Below, in pieces: positions 54,601 through 63,191 of a stretch of 64,000 nucleotides of DNA; the stretch's first letter is position 1; the number at the start of each line of letters is the position of its first letter. This DNA comes from Ridgeia piscesae (taxonomy: Eukaryota > Annelida > Polychaeta > Sabellida > Siboglinidae), in assembly GCA_025642075.2 (NCBI GenBank), contig JAODUO010000080.1:575001-639000 (forward strand), given 5' to 3'. The notes beneath the pieces were generated by a model that was not told the DNA's origin, did no database searches, and was given only the letters and a program-made list of their open reading frames with translations. The translations under genes were made by a program, and so were the position numbers.

Positions 54601-57600
54601 GTGAGAGGTGACTGCATGAGAGTTGACAGCGTGAGAGCTGACTGCGTGAGAGCAGACAGTGTGAGAGCAGACAGTGTGAGAGGTGACTGCGTGAGAGCAG
54701 ACAGTGTGAGAGGTGACTGCGTGAGAGCAGACAGTGTGAGAGGTGACTGCGTGAGAGGTGACTGCATGAGAGTTGACAGCGTGAGAGCTGACTGCGTGAG
54801 AGCAGACAGTGTGAGAGCAGACAGTGTGAGAGTTGACAGCGTGAGAGCTGACTGCGTGAGAGCTGACTGTGTGAGAGCAGACAGTGTGAGAGCAGACAGT
54901 GTGAGAGTTGACAGCGTGAGAGCTGACTGCGTGAGAGCTGACTGTGTGAGAGCAGACAGTGTGAGAGCAGACAGTGTGAGAGGTGACTGCGTGAGAGCTG
55001 ACAGCGTGAGAGCAGACAGTGTGAGAGGTGACTGCGTGAGAGCTGACTGCGTGAGAGCTGACTGTGTGAGAGCAGACAGTGTGAGAGCAGACAGTGTGAG
55101 AGGTGACTGCGTGAGAGCTGACTGCGTGAGAGCAGACAGTGTGAGAGGTGACTGCGTGAGAGGTGACTGCGTGAGAGCTGACTGCGTGAGAGCTGACTGC
55201 GTGAGAGCAGACAGTGTGAGAGCTGACTGCGTGAGAGCAGACAGTGTGAGAGGTGACTGCGTGAGAGGTGACTGCATGAGAGTTGACAGCGTGAGAGCTG
55301 ACAGCGTGAGAGCAGACAGTGTGAGAGCTGACTGCGTGAGAGCAGACAGTGTGAGAGCAGACAGTGTGAGAGGTGACTGCGTGAGAGCTGACAGCGTGAG
55401 AGCTGACTGCGTGAGAGTTGACAGCGTGAGAGCTGACTGCGTGAGAGCTGACTGTGTGAGAGTTGACAGCGTGAGAGTTGACAGCGTGAGAGCTGACTGC
55501 GTGAGAGCAGACAGTGTGAGAGCAGACAGTGTGAGAGGTGACTGCGTGAGAGCTGACAGTGTGAGAGCTGACTGCGTGAGAGCTGACTGTGTGAGAACTG
55601 ACTGCGCGAGAGCTGACTGCGTGAGAGCTGACTGTGACACATGCTGCATCAAAGACACAGTAAACACAGCTACCAAAGACTACAGCAGCACATTCTACAG
55701 AAACATACATAAGGTATCTTGAACTGAAAATTACTCATAAGAAATTTGGCTTGTATTGGAATACATATCTGCTGATCAGTCCACTATTCAGTAATCACGT
55801 GTCTAAGTCTAACATGTTGTAAACACAACTAAACATCATGTCTAGTGCAATATGCCAACTGTATGTGACTACAAATTAAACACACTACGTCTATAATGTG
55901 CAGTCCTGAAATGTAATTACGCACTAAAAATCCATTACGAGTGTAAATGTTAATTATTAAACACAATCTGACTGAGTGAAATATACCAGAGTGACAAGCC
56001 ACTTACAGTGACCTGAGTGGAGCCGTAGTCGTCATCGTGCTTCCTCTTCTTCTCCTTCTTCACAACATTCTCACTCTTCACTTCACTCGTGTCCAACTTT
56101 CCAATCTTTGGAGCTCTGAGTGAAACAAATCGTAAGGTGTGATCTAACTAGTTGCCACGCCATCTTCTTGCCAAACAGCTCTACTTCCTGTCATGTGCAT
56201 CTGTTTATTACAGCAACGCGTCCAGTAAAAACATTGTGTTATCTAACTGCTTGGTAGGAAAGATGACATTAATAAAAATAGCATGCTTATTGTTTTGTCA
56301 CATCTTGAATAAATGTGACAGCATTTCACATGTGAAGTGATAACTTTCTAATTTGTAGCATGCATGGTTCATAGTTTAAGATAAATCTTACTATTTGCTG
56401 TGTTAGCTTACTGGAAATTCAGGATTTAGGACACTGGTGACTCTACACATTTTGTAATTAGTAAAATCTTGAAGCACTTTGATTGGTATTGATTTGCCTA
56501 AATTGTTATTTTATCTTCATATACTTCTTCTACAGCCAAACAGTCTGAATAGTCGATACAACTGAAGCGGCTGACTGACACACATCCCACTTTCACAGGT
56601 GTGTAAACTCGGGTAACTTTCATTCAACTAAGAAATGCAAAGACAAGAAATATAGAGATGACCTGAATGTGGGAGAAAGAGAAAAAATGGAGCAAAATTG
56701 AGGATGAGGAAGTTAGACAGGGAAGGGGAGAGGGAAACAAGATATGCAACAGTCATATGCACTACTTACCTGTCAGACAAGGGCATGTCATCGTCAGAGT
56801 CCACAGGTCTTTTGACTGCGACTGTCTTTGAACTGAGTCTACTATCCTACAAATCACAAACTCCATCTCATCACGTCATGGCAATGAATATTTCAAATGT
56901 GACAAGACATTTGTCTAATATACGTTATATAGTCAAATGCAAAACTATACACATAATTTAAATGGAATATATAAGTCATTTATTTAATATTGGAATAATT
57001 GCAAAATGAACCATAAAACTGACTATTAGCAATATGATACTCAAATACATAAGACATGAACCAATATTGAATGAAAGTTAAATATAGTTTTCATAAATTA
57101 ATCAGCAGTAAATGTCCTACACTATGAACTCTAGACCCTATAGAGCCAGAGTGAGGCAGCAACAGCAACATGATTCAAACAGACTGCATTAACTAAGAGT
57201 ACCATGCTCCAAGTACTGTGTTACTGGTACTACTGTGACCTAAATTGTATATCATACTGCGACATGTTTGCTAACAAAGTTTGGCCCGAGTTTCCCTTTC
57301 TGGTCTTAGAGACAGAAACAGACATCCCGGCAAAGAAACAAATGATGCTACCAGACACAGTGGGGGTCCACAGTAAACTGAAGGCAGAGCAACGTGACAA
57401 GGACTTAGCCAAGCTCTGCAGTAGGTCTACAGCTGTCAGTGATCACTGCTACAGAATCACACAAGTTCCAAAACAAAGTTAGCTACTGCTGGTGGCCCCT
57501 ACATATGTGCGACATTTGTGTAAATGAGGTCATGATTTTTTTCAGAAACTTACACGATACTGATAGTCGGATGTTGTGTTGGGGTCTTTCTACAGCTGTG

Positions 57601-58824
57601 AAATAACTACAAACTGTTTCACAACACAGATGAATTTCCATAAGAAGTTTTCATCCGAGCTGTAAACCTACACTCACCAGTGGCATGTCATCATCGCTTT
57701 CTTCTGTCTTTGGTCTCTTGACGGTGATCTTTAGTGGTGACGAGCTGTGAGATTTCACTGGCGAAGGGAGCGGCTCTGTCTTTATTGTGACACGTGACTC
57801 TGACGCACTCTTAACAGGCAACATGTCAATACCGTTCTCCTTCTTAACACCATTTTCACTGTGACGTTTCTCTTTTGATTTCTCTCCACTGTGATGATGT
57901 TTTGAGCTGCTGCCGGAATGTTCTTTGCTGCTGGAATTTGATTTACTCGAGGATGAATGTTTACTGCTGTCCTTAGATTTGTGTGCTGAAGAAGAGGAGT
58001 CCCTCTGCTTGTGGGACGACGATGAACTGCTGTGGTGTTTATGGTCACTGTGCTTGGAATGATCACTGCTGCTGCTTTTGTGCTTTGAACTATGTTTGTG
58101 CTCACTGTTGCTATGTTTATGATGAGACTTTGATGAATGCGACGAACTCGAGTTTTCCTTAGAATGGCTCTTTGAAGGAGAGCCTGAATGCTCCTTCTTC
58201 ACAGACGACGAGCTTGAGCTTTTTTGAGACGAGGAGCTCAAATGATGTTTCTTTACCGATGAAATCGAGTCATTTCTCGAGGGTTCATGGTTGACATTGT
58301 TAGGCACCGGTGATGAATTCTGCTTCAGAGCAGTGCTGTTGACAGCAGTGGCACTGTCACCCATTGCCAAGTTGTGTGCAGACTCTACATTGAAGAAATA
58401 GTTACATGCAACAATTAAGAATAATTCAGTTGGATTGACAGCAAGACAAAACATATGCCACACCTACCGTTTGTAAAGTACATCTAAACAACAAACAAAT
58501 TTGAAGCAACATACTGACGTCAGACGATTTTTTCCATATATATTTACCTATGCTATATAAAAGTACATAGAGAATACATTACAAAATTAGTTAATAAAAA
58601 AAATCACGTTTAAGACGTGAAAATAAAAATGGGTTAAGGTATAAACACAAAACTAGACAGCTGTAGTGTAGTAAATTTGTTAAATTAGATGCTAAAAAAA
58701 TTGGGGCGAACCGCTAGAACAATGATACACTAAGTCAGCGAGTGTGAGAGGTTGTGACGACTAGCCGCACAGCGGCGCGGCACAGCCGGTAACACGGGCA
58801 CTTGCCTGGGTTCACTACGGCCAT
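42896..58824 (-). CDS. TOP1: DNA topoisomerase I (type IB), 18 coding exons
   Basis: Nicks and reseals one DNA strand through a 3'-phosphotyrosine to relax supercoils in the nucleus. Exons (minus): 58806-58824, 57678-58384, 56770-56846, 56013-56115, 52483-52586, 51952-52177, 51438-51572, 49737-49924, 49546-49609, 49005-49085, 47668-47811, 46526-46777, 45726-45840, 44912-45039, 44313-44407, 43622-43700, 43332-43402, 42896-42998. The sum is 2,691 nt, 896 aa (human 765). The extra length is an N-terminal Ser/His/Lys-rich region. Core [19 protein letters not shown]; the catalytic pentad is intact: Arg620, Lys663, Arg721, His763 and Tyr854 in SKLNYLDPR. The coiled linker is residues ~770-840. The 19-nt exon 1 uses a GC-AG intron (CCCAG|GCAAGT); translation might instead start at Met within exon 2 (MGDSATAV). 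Confidence 0.96.
43332..43402 (-). CDS. TOP1: TOP1 exon 17 with active-site tyrosine
   Basis: Encodes [20 protein letters not shown]. The Tyr in SKLNYLDPR forms the covalent 3'-phosphotyrosyl intermediate. The Asn just before it, whose mutation confers camptothecin resistance in vertebrates, is present. Confidence 0.97.
44665..44741 (-). ncRNA. Candidate box C/D snoRNA, copy 1 (TOP1 intron 14)
   Basis: In host sense: terminal stem TAGCTCTTGA/TCAAGAGCTA, C-box-like GTGATGC right after the stem, guide ACATGTTAGACTC ending at a D'-like ATGA, and D box CTGA directly before the 3' stem. The compensatory TA/TA at the stem end (other copies have GTT/AAC) supports selection for pairing. Confidence 0.6.
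46126..46262. mobile_element. Short foldback MITE in TOP1 intron 12
   Basis: About 135 bp whose ends TGACCCATCTT...AATGAGTC and GACTCATTT...AAGATGGGTCA are inverted repeats of roughly 35 bp with a T-rich centre. No coding content. Confidence 0.7.
46526..46777 (-). CDS. TOP1: TOP1 exon 12 with catalytic Arg and Lys
   Basis: 84 codons, [10 protein letters not shown] ... DDVFDRLN. Contains LALRAGNEK (catalytic Arg620, human 488) and [10 protein letters not shown] (catalytic Lys663, human 532). The first 20 exon bases and the acceptor GTTGTAG are the core of a 45-bp repeat that extends into intron 11. Confidence 0.96.
46758..46999. repeat. 45-bp tandem array carrying copies of the TOP1 exon 12 3' splice site
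   Basis: Five copies (starts 46758, 46803, 46848, 46893, 46938) plus a decayed sixth. The first copy lies in the exon. In gene sense each reads GTTGTAG|TTGGCCCTGAGGGCAG|GTAATGAG, a 16-nt mini-exon bracketed by acceptor and donor consensus. The 45-bp period keeps frame, but each unit carries an in-frame TGA. Confidence 0.96.
47254..47330 (-). ncRNA. Candidate box C/D snoRNA, copy 2 (TOP1 intron 11)
   Basis: Same architecture, with C box ATGATGC, D box CTGA and an intact 13-nt guide. The stem contains one G-U pair (CTCTTGA against TCAAGGG). Confidence 0.6.
48005..48083 (-). ncRNA. Candidate box C/D snoRNA, copy 3 (TOP1 intron 10)
   Basis: 11-bp perfect terminal stem GTTGCTCTTGA/TCAAGAGCAAC, C box ATGATGC, intact guide and D box CTGA. 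The first of three copies in this intron. Confidence 0.6.
48388..48462. repeat. (CAGCTA)n / CTG-rich microsatellite in TOP1 intron 10
   Basis: gcagctacagcagctactgc-type repeats just before snoRNA-like copy 4. The same repeat precedes copy 8 at 50946-50995, marking an intronic segmental duplication. Confidence 0.9.
48482..48554 (-). ncRNA. Candidate box C/D snoRNA, copy 4 (TOP1 intron 10)
   Basis: 8-bp stem GCTCTTGA/TCAAGAGC, C box GTGATGC, intact guide, D box CTGA. One substitution (GATACC for GAGACC) after the D'-like box. Confidence 0.58.
48745..48829 (-). pseudogene. Decayed snoRNA-like copy 5 (TOP1 intron 10)
   Basis: Keeps the C-box region and AACATGTT, but an insertion breaks the guide and the stem is mismatched, so it is probably non-functional. 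Confidence 0.5.
49005..49085 (-). CDS. TOP1: TOP1 exon 10, starting with GTGAGT
   Basis: 27 codons, starting [14 protein letters not shown], aligned to the core subdomain. Its acceptor is GTTGTAG and the exon's first six bases are GTGAGT, a perfect 5' splice site. Joining exon 9 to it therefore recreates a donor, the definition of a recursive-splice (ratchet) site. The junction is the core of the array that fills intron 9. Confidence 0.94.
49070..49505. repeat. 27/41-bp tandem array carrying copies of the TOP1 exon 10 3' splice site
   Basis: About 13 copies in a short (27-bp) and a long (41-bp) form. In gene sense the core is GTTTGTTGTAG|GTGAGTTGG. Several copies have TAG|ATGAG instead and lose the GT. 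The array leaves only about 40 nt of other sequence in the 460-nt intron 9 (49086-49545). Confidence 0.95.
50158..50236 (-). ncRNA. Candidate box C/D snoRNA, copy 6 (TOP1 intron 7)
   Basis: 11-bp perfect stem, C box GTGATGC, intact guide and D box CTGA. Best-preserved copy and a good reference for the family. Confidence 0.62.
50564..50642 (-). ncRNA. Candidate box C/D snoRNA, copy 7 (TOP1 intron 7)
   Basis: Stem with one G-U pair, C box ATGATGC and D box CTGA. One guide base is changed (TTATACTC), which would weaken the proposed rRNA pairing. Confidence 0.52.
50946..50995. repeat. (CAGCTA)n microsatellite in TOP1 intron 7
   Basis: Paralogous to 48388-48462, with the same flanks (ttgttcccgaatgccttcat upstream, snoRNA-like element downstream). 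Confidence 0.9.
51016..51088 (-). ncRNA. Candidate box C/D snoRNA, copy 8 (TOP1 intron 7)
   Basis: 8-bp stem, C box ATGATGC, intact guide, D box CTGA; preceded by a (CAGCTA)n tract as in copy 4. Confidence 0.58.
51633..51730. repeat. Hairpin with (AT)n core in TOP1 intron 6
   Basis: CAGTGATATTG...GTTTATGGATGCAT, a (TA)n tract, then the inverted copy TGTATCCATAAAC...CAATATCACTG. A perfect long hairpin, probably a MITE with an AT-repeat centre. Confidence 0.75.
52621..55633. repeat. 15-bp tandem array (3 kb) upstream of TOP1 exon 5
   Basis: About 200 copies of three related 15-mers (ctgactgcgtgagag, gtgactgcgtgagag, cagacagtgtgagag), making up nearly 90% of intron 4 (52587-56012). The array begins about 35 nt upstream of the exon 5 acceptor. 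In gene sense it is pyrimidine-rich with CTCTCACGCAG in most units. With a 15-bp period and no stops it is open in all three minus frames, so frames of more than 1,000 codons appear. Confidence 0.96.
55765..55852 (-). pseudogene. Decayed snoRNA-like copy 9 (TOP1 intron 4)
   Basis: Keeps CTGATCAGCAG, AACATGTTAGACTTAGAC and an ATGATGT motif but has no convincing terminal stem. It lies just beyond the end of the 15-bp array. Confidence 0.4.
57678..58384 (-). CDS. TOP1: TOP1 exon 2: Ser/His/Lys-rich N-terminal region
   Basis: 235 codons of low-complexity sequence with runs of Ser, His-Ser-Lys and KKEH/KSKD motifs, ending in an acidic ESDDDMPL. Metazoan TOP1 has a disordered, Lys/His/Asp/Glu-rich N-terminus that carries nuclear localisation and protein contacts. 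This version is unusually rich in serine. Exon 3 again ends in an SDDDMPL motif, suggesting an internal exon duplication. The acceptor is AATGTAG; the donor is GTGAGT. Confidence 0.93.
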
Positions 58825-59505
58825 TGTCGACAGCTACAAAGAAACCACAATAAAATACAATTTGGCTAAAATAACCACAGCAACAAATTTAACTTGTGAA
58901 CCTTAACTGGCAAATAATATAAAAATTCGACAAGTTACTTTTTAAATGTGCGAACACTCTCATGAATTACGTGATCGCGAACTTAGGTCATTTTCGACAA
59001 TGATTCGATATGCCGAGCATTTCGGTGCAATAAAATTGTACAAAACACATCATAATATATACTTAAAATAGAAATGTAAATAGCTATTGTACATGTGATA
59101 TCCTGTTAAATACCCACCTAATTCAGATTAACTATCAAATAATTTTGGAAGTCGTAAGAAGCCAGACAAATTGCCGTATTTTATCCTTTTCACTATGGCG
59201 TCAACGGCTTGGAAAAAGACAAAGTTCCTCTTTCGTGGTACTGCACATGCGCGGAGTACCCGGATCTAAGCGTGGTTAGTTCGATAGTCTCGATTACCCA
59301 GGCTACATGAGGTGGCAGCACTTTTGTAGCCTCTCACGACTTATTTCGCCGGCTCCATGACCACTGTGTGGCGCCACTGTCACCGAGACTACCTAGCTAG
59401 ATGTTTCATGCGATCAATAGCCACTGCCCATGTACACTTCATGCAGGGATATCAATGGAAGTGAACCGGGTTTAAGAAAATAGTTGGTGCCTCTACTCAC
59501 TAAAA
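58825..59505. other. TOP1 upstream region, probable 5' UTR and promoter
   Basis: Contains CpG-containing stretches (58740-58800, 59190-59400) and an ATGGCG motif near 59195. No other exon recognised. Confidence 0.4.
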
Positions 59506-59509
59506 CAGA

Positions 59510-59780
59510 TATCATCATCATCATTGTGCAGCCATAGTGTCCCGTGGTTGGGCGAAGGCATCAGCATGCTGCTTCCACATCTGCCTATCTTGCGCTATCC
59601 TCAGCCAATATGATACCCTTCCAGTAGTCGTCTAGTTCGTCTCTCCAACGTCTCCCCGGCCTTCCTCTAGGTCTTTTCCTTTCGTAGGGTTTCCAGGTGG
59701 TGATACACAGTGTCCATCGATTGTGTCGTATCCAGCTGACGTGCATTGGCTCAATCGGTGGGGGACGATCGAGGGGGACG
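59510..59780 (-). pseudogene. Non-LTR retrotransposon 3' end (RT tail with (TGA)n terminus)
   Basis: The minus strand encodes WIRHNRWTLCITTWKPYE, RKRPRGRPGRRWRDELDDYW and, after a frameshift, RIAQDRQMWKQHADAFAQ. This is the familiar RGRP.RRWRDDLD..W.RIAQDR..WK..AFAQ tail of LINE-type polyproteins. The element ends in (TGA)n at 59512-59526, consistent with families that have 3' trinucleotide repeats. Truncated and frameshifted. Confidence 0.8.
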
Positions 59781-60740
59781 TCATGCCGGGCTTTATCATT
59801 TTGTACTCTTGTGTTGATATATTAATATAGGTACTAGCCATTAAGCACATTATAGATGATACATTTTTGTTTGCCCTGTCACCGCTTGGATTGCAGCCTC
59901 GTCGGATACTTATCCCCCACGGCGGAACCAGCCGATTCCTGCACTTTGTGTAATTTGATCCCATTTAAATGAGGACAAAAATGAGGACCAAAAGGTGGGA
60001 TTGGGAAGTATTACTCAGGCACCCCTGTAACCTCTGCATCTTGTCACTCTGAGAATCAGGCAAGCAGTTTTGGGTCCAACGTCGATCTTCCAAATTTTCA
60101 GTGTTTGGTCCATATTCAAATGCACGTAGCCAACATAACTATATATTTTAAATAGTATAATATCAAGACCTTTGTTTATTTTAGAATTAGCACCAGACCA
60201 ACAATAAATTGTGCTTTATTTTTACTAAAACATGTATATCTATTTCAGGTCATATATTGGTCCCCCGTCTCCCTCACTTTTAAAACTGGATCGACGCCCA
60301 TGCTGCAATGTGCTCTGCCCAAATCCACCTTAAAATGGTGGTCGTCTTCTCAATTCACCAATTCCGATTACATCCCACACCAACCTGGTTACTCTAAGTT
60401 CGTCGATCTTCGAGTTCATGTATGCATGTGTTCATCTCTTAATACAGTTCTGATGTTGTAGGTCGCTATCTTCAGTCTACTTACCCTCATCAGATAGACC
60501 TATAGCCTTTCATAGCTTACACATGGATTAGTAATACCAAAATACTTTACTATTAACTTTATTTATACACTAAAATCCAAAGTAGTCTTTTGTTCAGAAG
60601 GTAAATAATATAGTAAAATACATATACATGTACGACTACAATAACACATTATTTGTTTCTGTTAACTTTTTTAAAATTATAAATGCATGTGTGATATAAC
60701 GACTAAAGAATAAATTTACGATGACTATAAAGTAATAAAC
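59781..60740. other. Intergenic, no gene recognised
   Basis: AT-rich with a moderately complex stretch at 60240-60480 that may be older retroelement debris. No domain could be read. Confidence 0.4.
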
Positions 60741-60744
60741 ATTA

Positions 60745-61960
60745 GTCAGCTAAACACAATGGATCGTTTGTGTAGCTGCCTCCAGGAAATTGGTGAATGG
60801 TCTCAAACCAATTTACTCAAGCTAAATTACCACACCATTGTGTTTGGAACAAAGGAAAAGGACTTTCGCATCATTGTTGGTGACACGACAAGAATTCCTC
60901 CATAGCGTGTTCGCAACATTGGCGTTGTATTTAATTCCTACCTCAGCATGACTGGTCACATCAGTACCATTTGCTGAACAGCATATATGCATCTTCACAA
61001 CACTAGCCATATCAGGCTATATGTCACAATAGATGCCACTAAAGCAGTCCTTTGTTACATCGAGACTGGACTACGGGAACGCGCTATTAATTGGACTACC
61101 ACGTGACCAGGTTAATAAACTCCAGCGAATTAAAAACATAGCAGCCAGAGTAATCACGTTTACACCACGACGTGATGATATAACGCCAGTTCCGAAAGAC
61201 CTACACTGGCTACCAGTCAAATCCCACATCGAGTATAAAATACTTCTCCATACATGTGTACCGATGTCTGAATGGGATGGCTTCCCTGTATCTGGCAAAC
61301 CTGCTAAAGAGACATCATGTGTAGGACTACGGATGTCTGAATGGGACGGCTAGTCTGGCAAACCTGCTAAAGAGACAGAACAGAATCCAGGACTCACGCG
61401 TTCATCTGAAGAACATTTATTTTGCTCGATATTCCGCGTACGAAGCTGGCCAGATTTGGTGACCGGTCTTTTCGTGTGGTGGGACCTCGCATATGGAACG
61501 CATTGCCCATTGATATCAAATGCTGCGGAACTTTGTCGGCATCCGTAAAGGCACTAAAAACGCACGATTTCAAAGCATATTACTGTTGGCTTTTTATATA
61601 TTCAATGACATTTTAGAAAATTTGTTTAAAATATTTCATCTTATCTTATTTTTACACATATGTATTGACTGTATTCATTTATATATGCCATCGTTTAGTA
61701 TGTGTTTCGCATGTAAATAGAGTAATAATTAGTTTTATTTATTTATTTTACTCATCGTCGTTAATTCTATATAGTATTTAATGAACAATTTTAATATGAA
61801 TAATTTAACGTTTCTACATTTTTTATTTGAAAATTAATTTTACAGTTGTATTTATTATTAGTTTTAACACATCATTAATTGTTTTATATTTTATTGTACA
61901 GCGCTTTGAGCATATTTGGATATTGAGCTTTATAAATAATAAATATTAAACATTAAAAGC
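60745..61960 (+). pseudogene. CR1/L2-type non-LTR retrotransposon 3' half, decayed
   Basis: Broken plus-strand frames read LKLNYHTIVFGTKEKDF, VRNIGVVFNSYLSMTGHIS, VTSRLDYGNALLIGLPRDQV, LQRIKNIAARVI, LHWLPVKSHIEYKILLHT and FGDRSFRVVGPRIWNALP. This is the ordered C-terminal half of a jockey-superfamily reverse transcriptase. Stops (60903, 60975) and frameshifts disable it. A 50-60-bp tandem duplication sits at about 61264-61375. The 3' end is GTACAGCGCTTTGAGCATAT...TTTATAAATAATAAATATTA near 61900-61950. Confidence 0.88.
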
Positions 61961-62581
61961 AAGTTTAAATTAAGTAACATATGTGCATGGTTTAAGTAAG
62001 GCGAAATTTATATGTGTCCATTCACTGTATCAGTCGCAGATCTTCCGGCAATGGGGATCGAAGTGATCTTGGCGTTGCAGTGCATGCAATTTTTAAGTTT
62101 CAAGAAAAAATTCGGAATTTAAATACATTTTTAGTATAATTAATTTGGTAGATCGGGAGCATTTTGAGATTCTGTACAAAATAGGAATATGGAACATCTC
62201 GCCAAATCTGGAGACCTAGATCAATGGATGTTCTGAGTGCCTCTGTGGCGGTCCAGAACGTCGAGCGGTCCAGAACGTCGAAGGTTAACGGTTCATGTCA
62301 AAATGTTAGCGGTTCATGGCGAAGGTTCGCGCGACGGTATACAACGTCGAGCAATCCAGAACGTCGTTCCACGTATGCACATGCGCGCCGAACTGCCGTA
62401 ACCTCAGGTGACCTCAGGTGGCCGGTCAACTTTGACCCCGTGCCAGAATGTCGAGAGTGACTTCATGACCTCCGCGTCGACAGTGTTACATATTAAATCA
62501 TTTCTGCGCGCTGCAGCGACGACCTACGTTGCACACGTTAGCGCGCACGTGTTCTTGTCATTTCTCTGCACAACGACCACG
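61961..62581. other. AT-rich then CpG-rich intergenic region
   Basis: Short repeats of gtccagaacgtcga and gttcatggcg motifs at 62250-62360. Possibly the promoter of the exon at 62582. No coding feature supported. Confidence 0.35.
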
Positions 62582-62726
62582 ATGCCGAGACGTGTCGATA
62601 GCGAATTCAAACAATACACGGACTGCATAAAGCAGTACATAACAAAGAAGACGCACTTGGCAAGTGACACCCGCATGAGAAATGCTGTCGTCAGAGCGGT
62701 AAAGACTAGAAACTACCAAGTAAACG
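62582..62726 (+). CDS. Possible first coding exon of an unrecognised gene
   Basis: ATG at 62582 in a good context (ACGATGC), 48 codons (MPRRVDSEFKQYTDC ... TRNYQVN) plus one base, then a strong donor ACG|GTGAGT at 62727. The upstream 250 bp is CpG-rich, as at a promoter. I do not recognise the peptide, which is basic and Thr/Lys-rich. It could also be the start of a transposon gene. No second exon was identified before the window ends. Confidence 0.35.
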
Positions 62727-63048
62727 GTGAGTAAACAAAACACTGTGACGTCTGTGTATTGCAGTATATTATGGACAGACCTCGAAAAAAACTACCAACT
62801 TCATATTCCATAAGTAAGATTACCTTACAAAAATTAATATAATATATACAGTTGCTTAGCCTTAGGGTATATGTACTGATATGTAGTTGTAGCAATCACT
62901 GCTGCGCTTGAAATGTTAGTTACCAGACATGATGTTTAACGTACTTAAAGTACATTATCATTTTTTTAAACAACATAGTTTTCAGATAATAATTATAACC
63001 ATGGTTTATTATATACCAGTACACCATGTGATTGTTCAACTCTTGCAG

Positions 63049-63097
<49 letters not shown>

Positions 63098-63112
63098 TGC
63101 GTGGTGTGTAAA

Positions 63113-63191
<79 letters not shown>

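Noticed and set aside
52479..55722. Open frames of over 800-1,000 codons on both strands (Ser/Leu/Thr or Arg/Asp/Cys repeats)
   Set aside because: Translation of the 15-bp array. Only the last segment of one minus frame is real (TOP1 exon 5). The possible exonisation is reported separately as a hypothesis.
57204..57482. 92-codon plus-strand frame
   Set aside because: Antisense in TOP1 intron 2 with no family resemblance.
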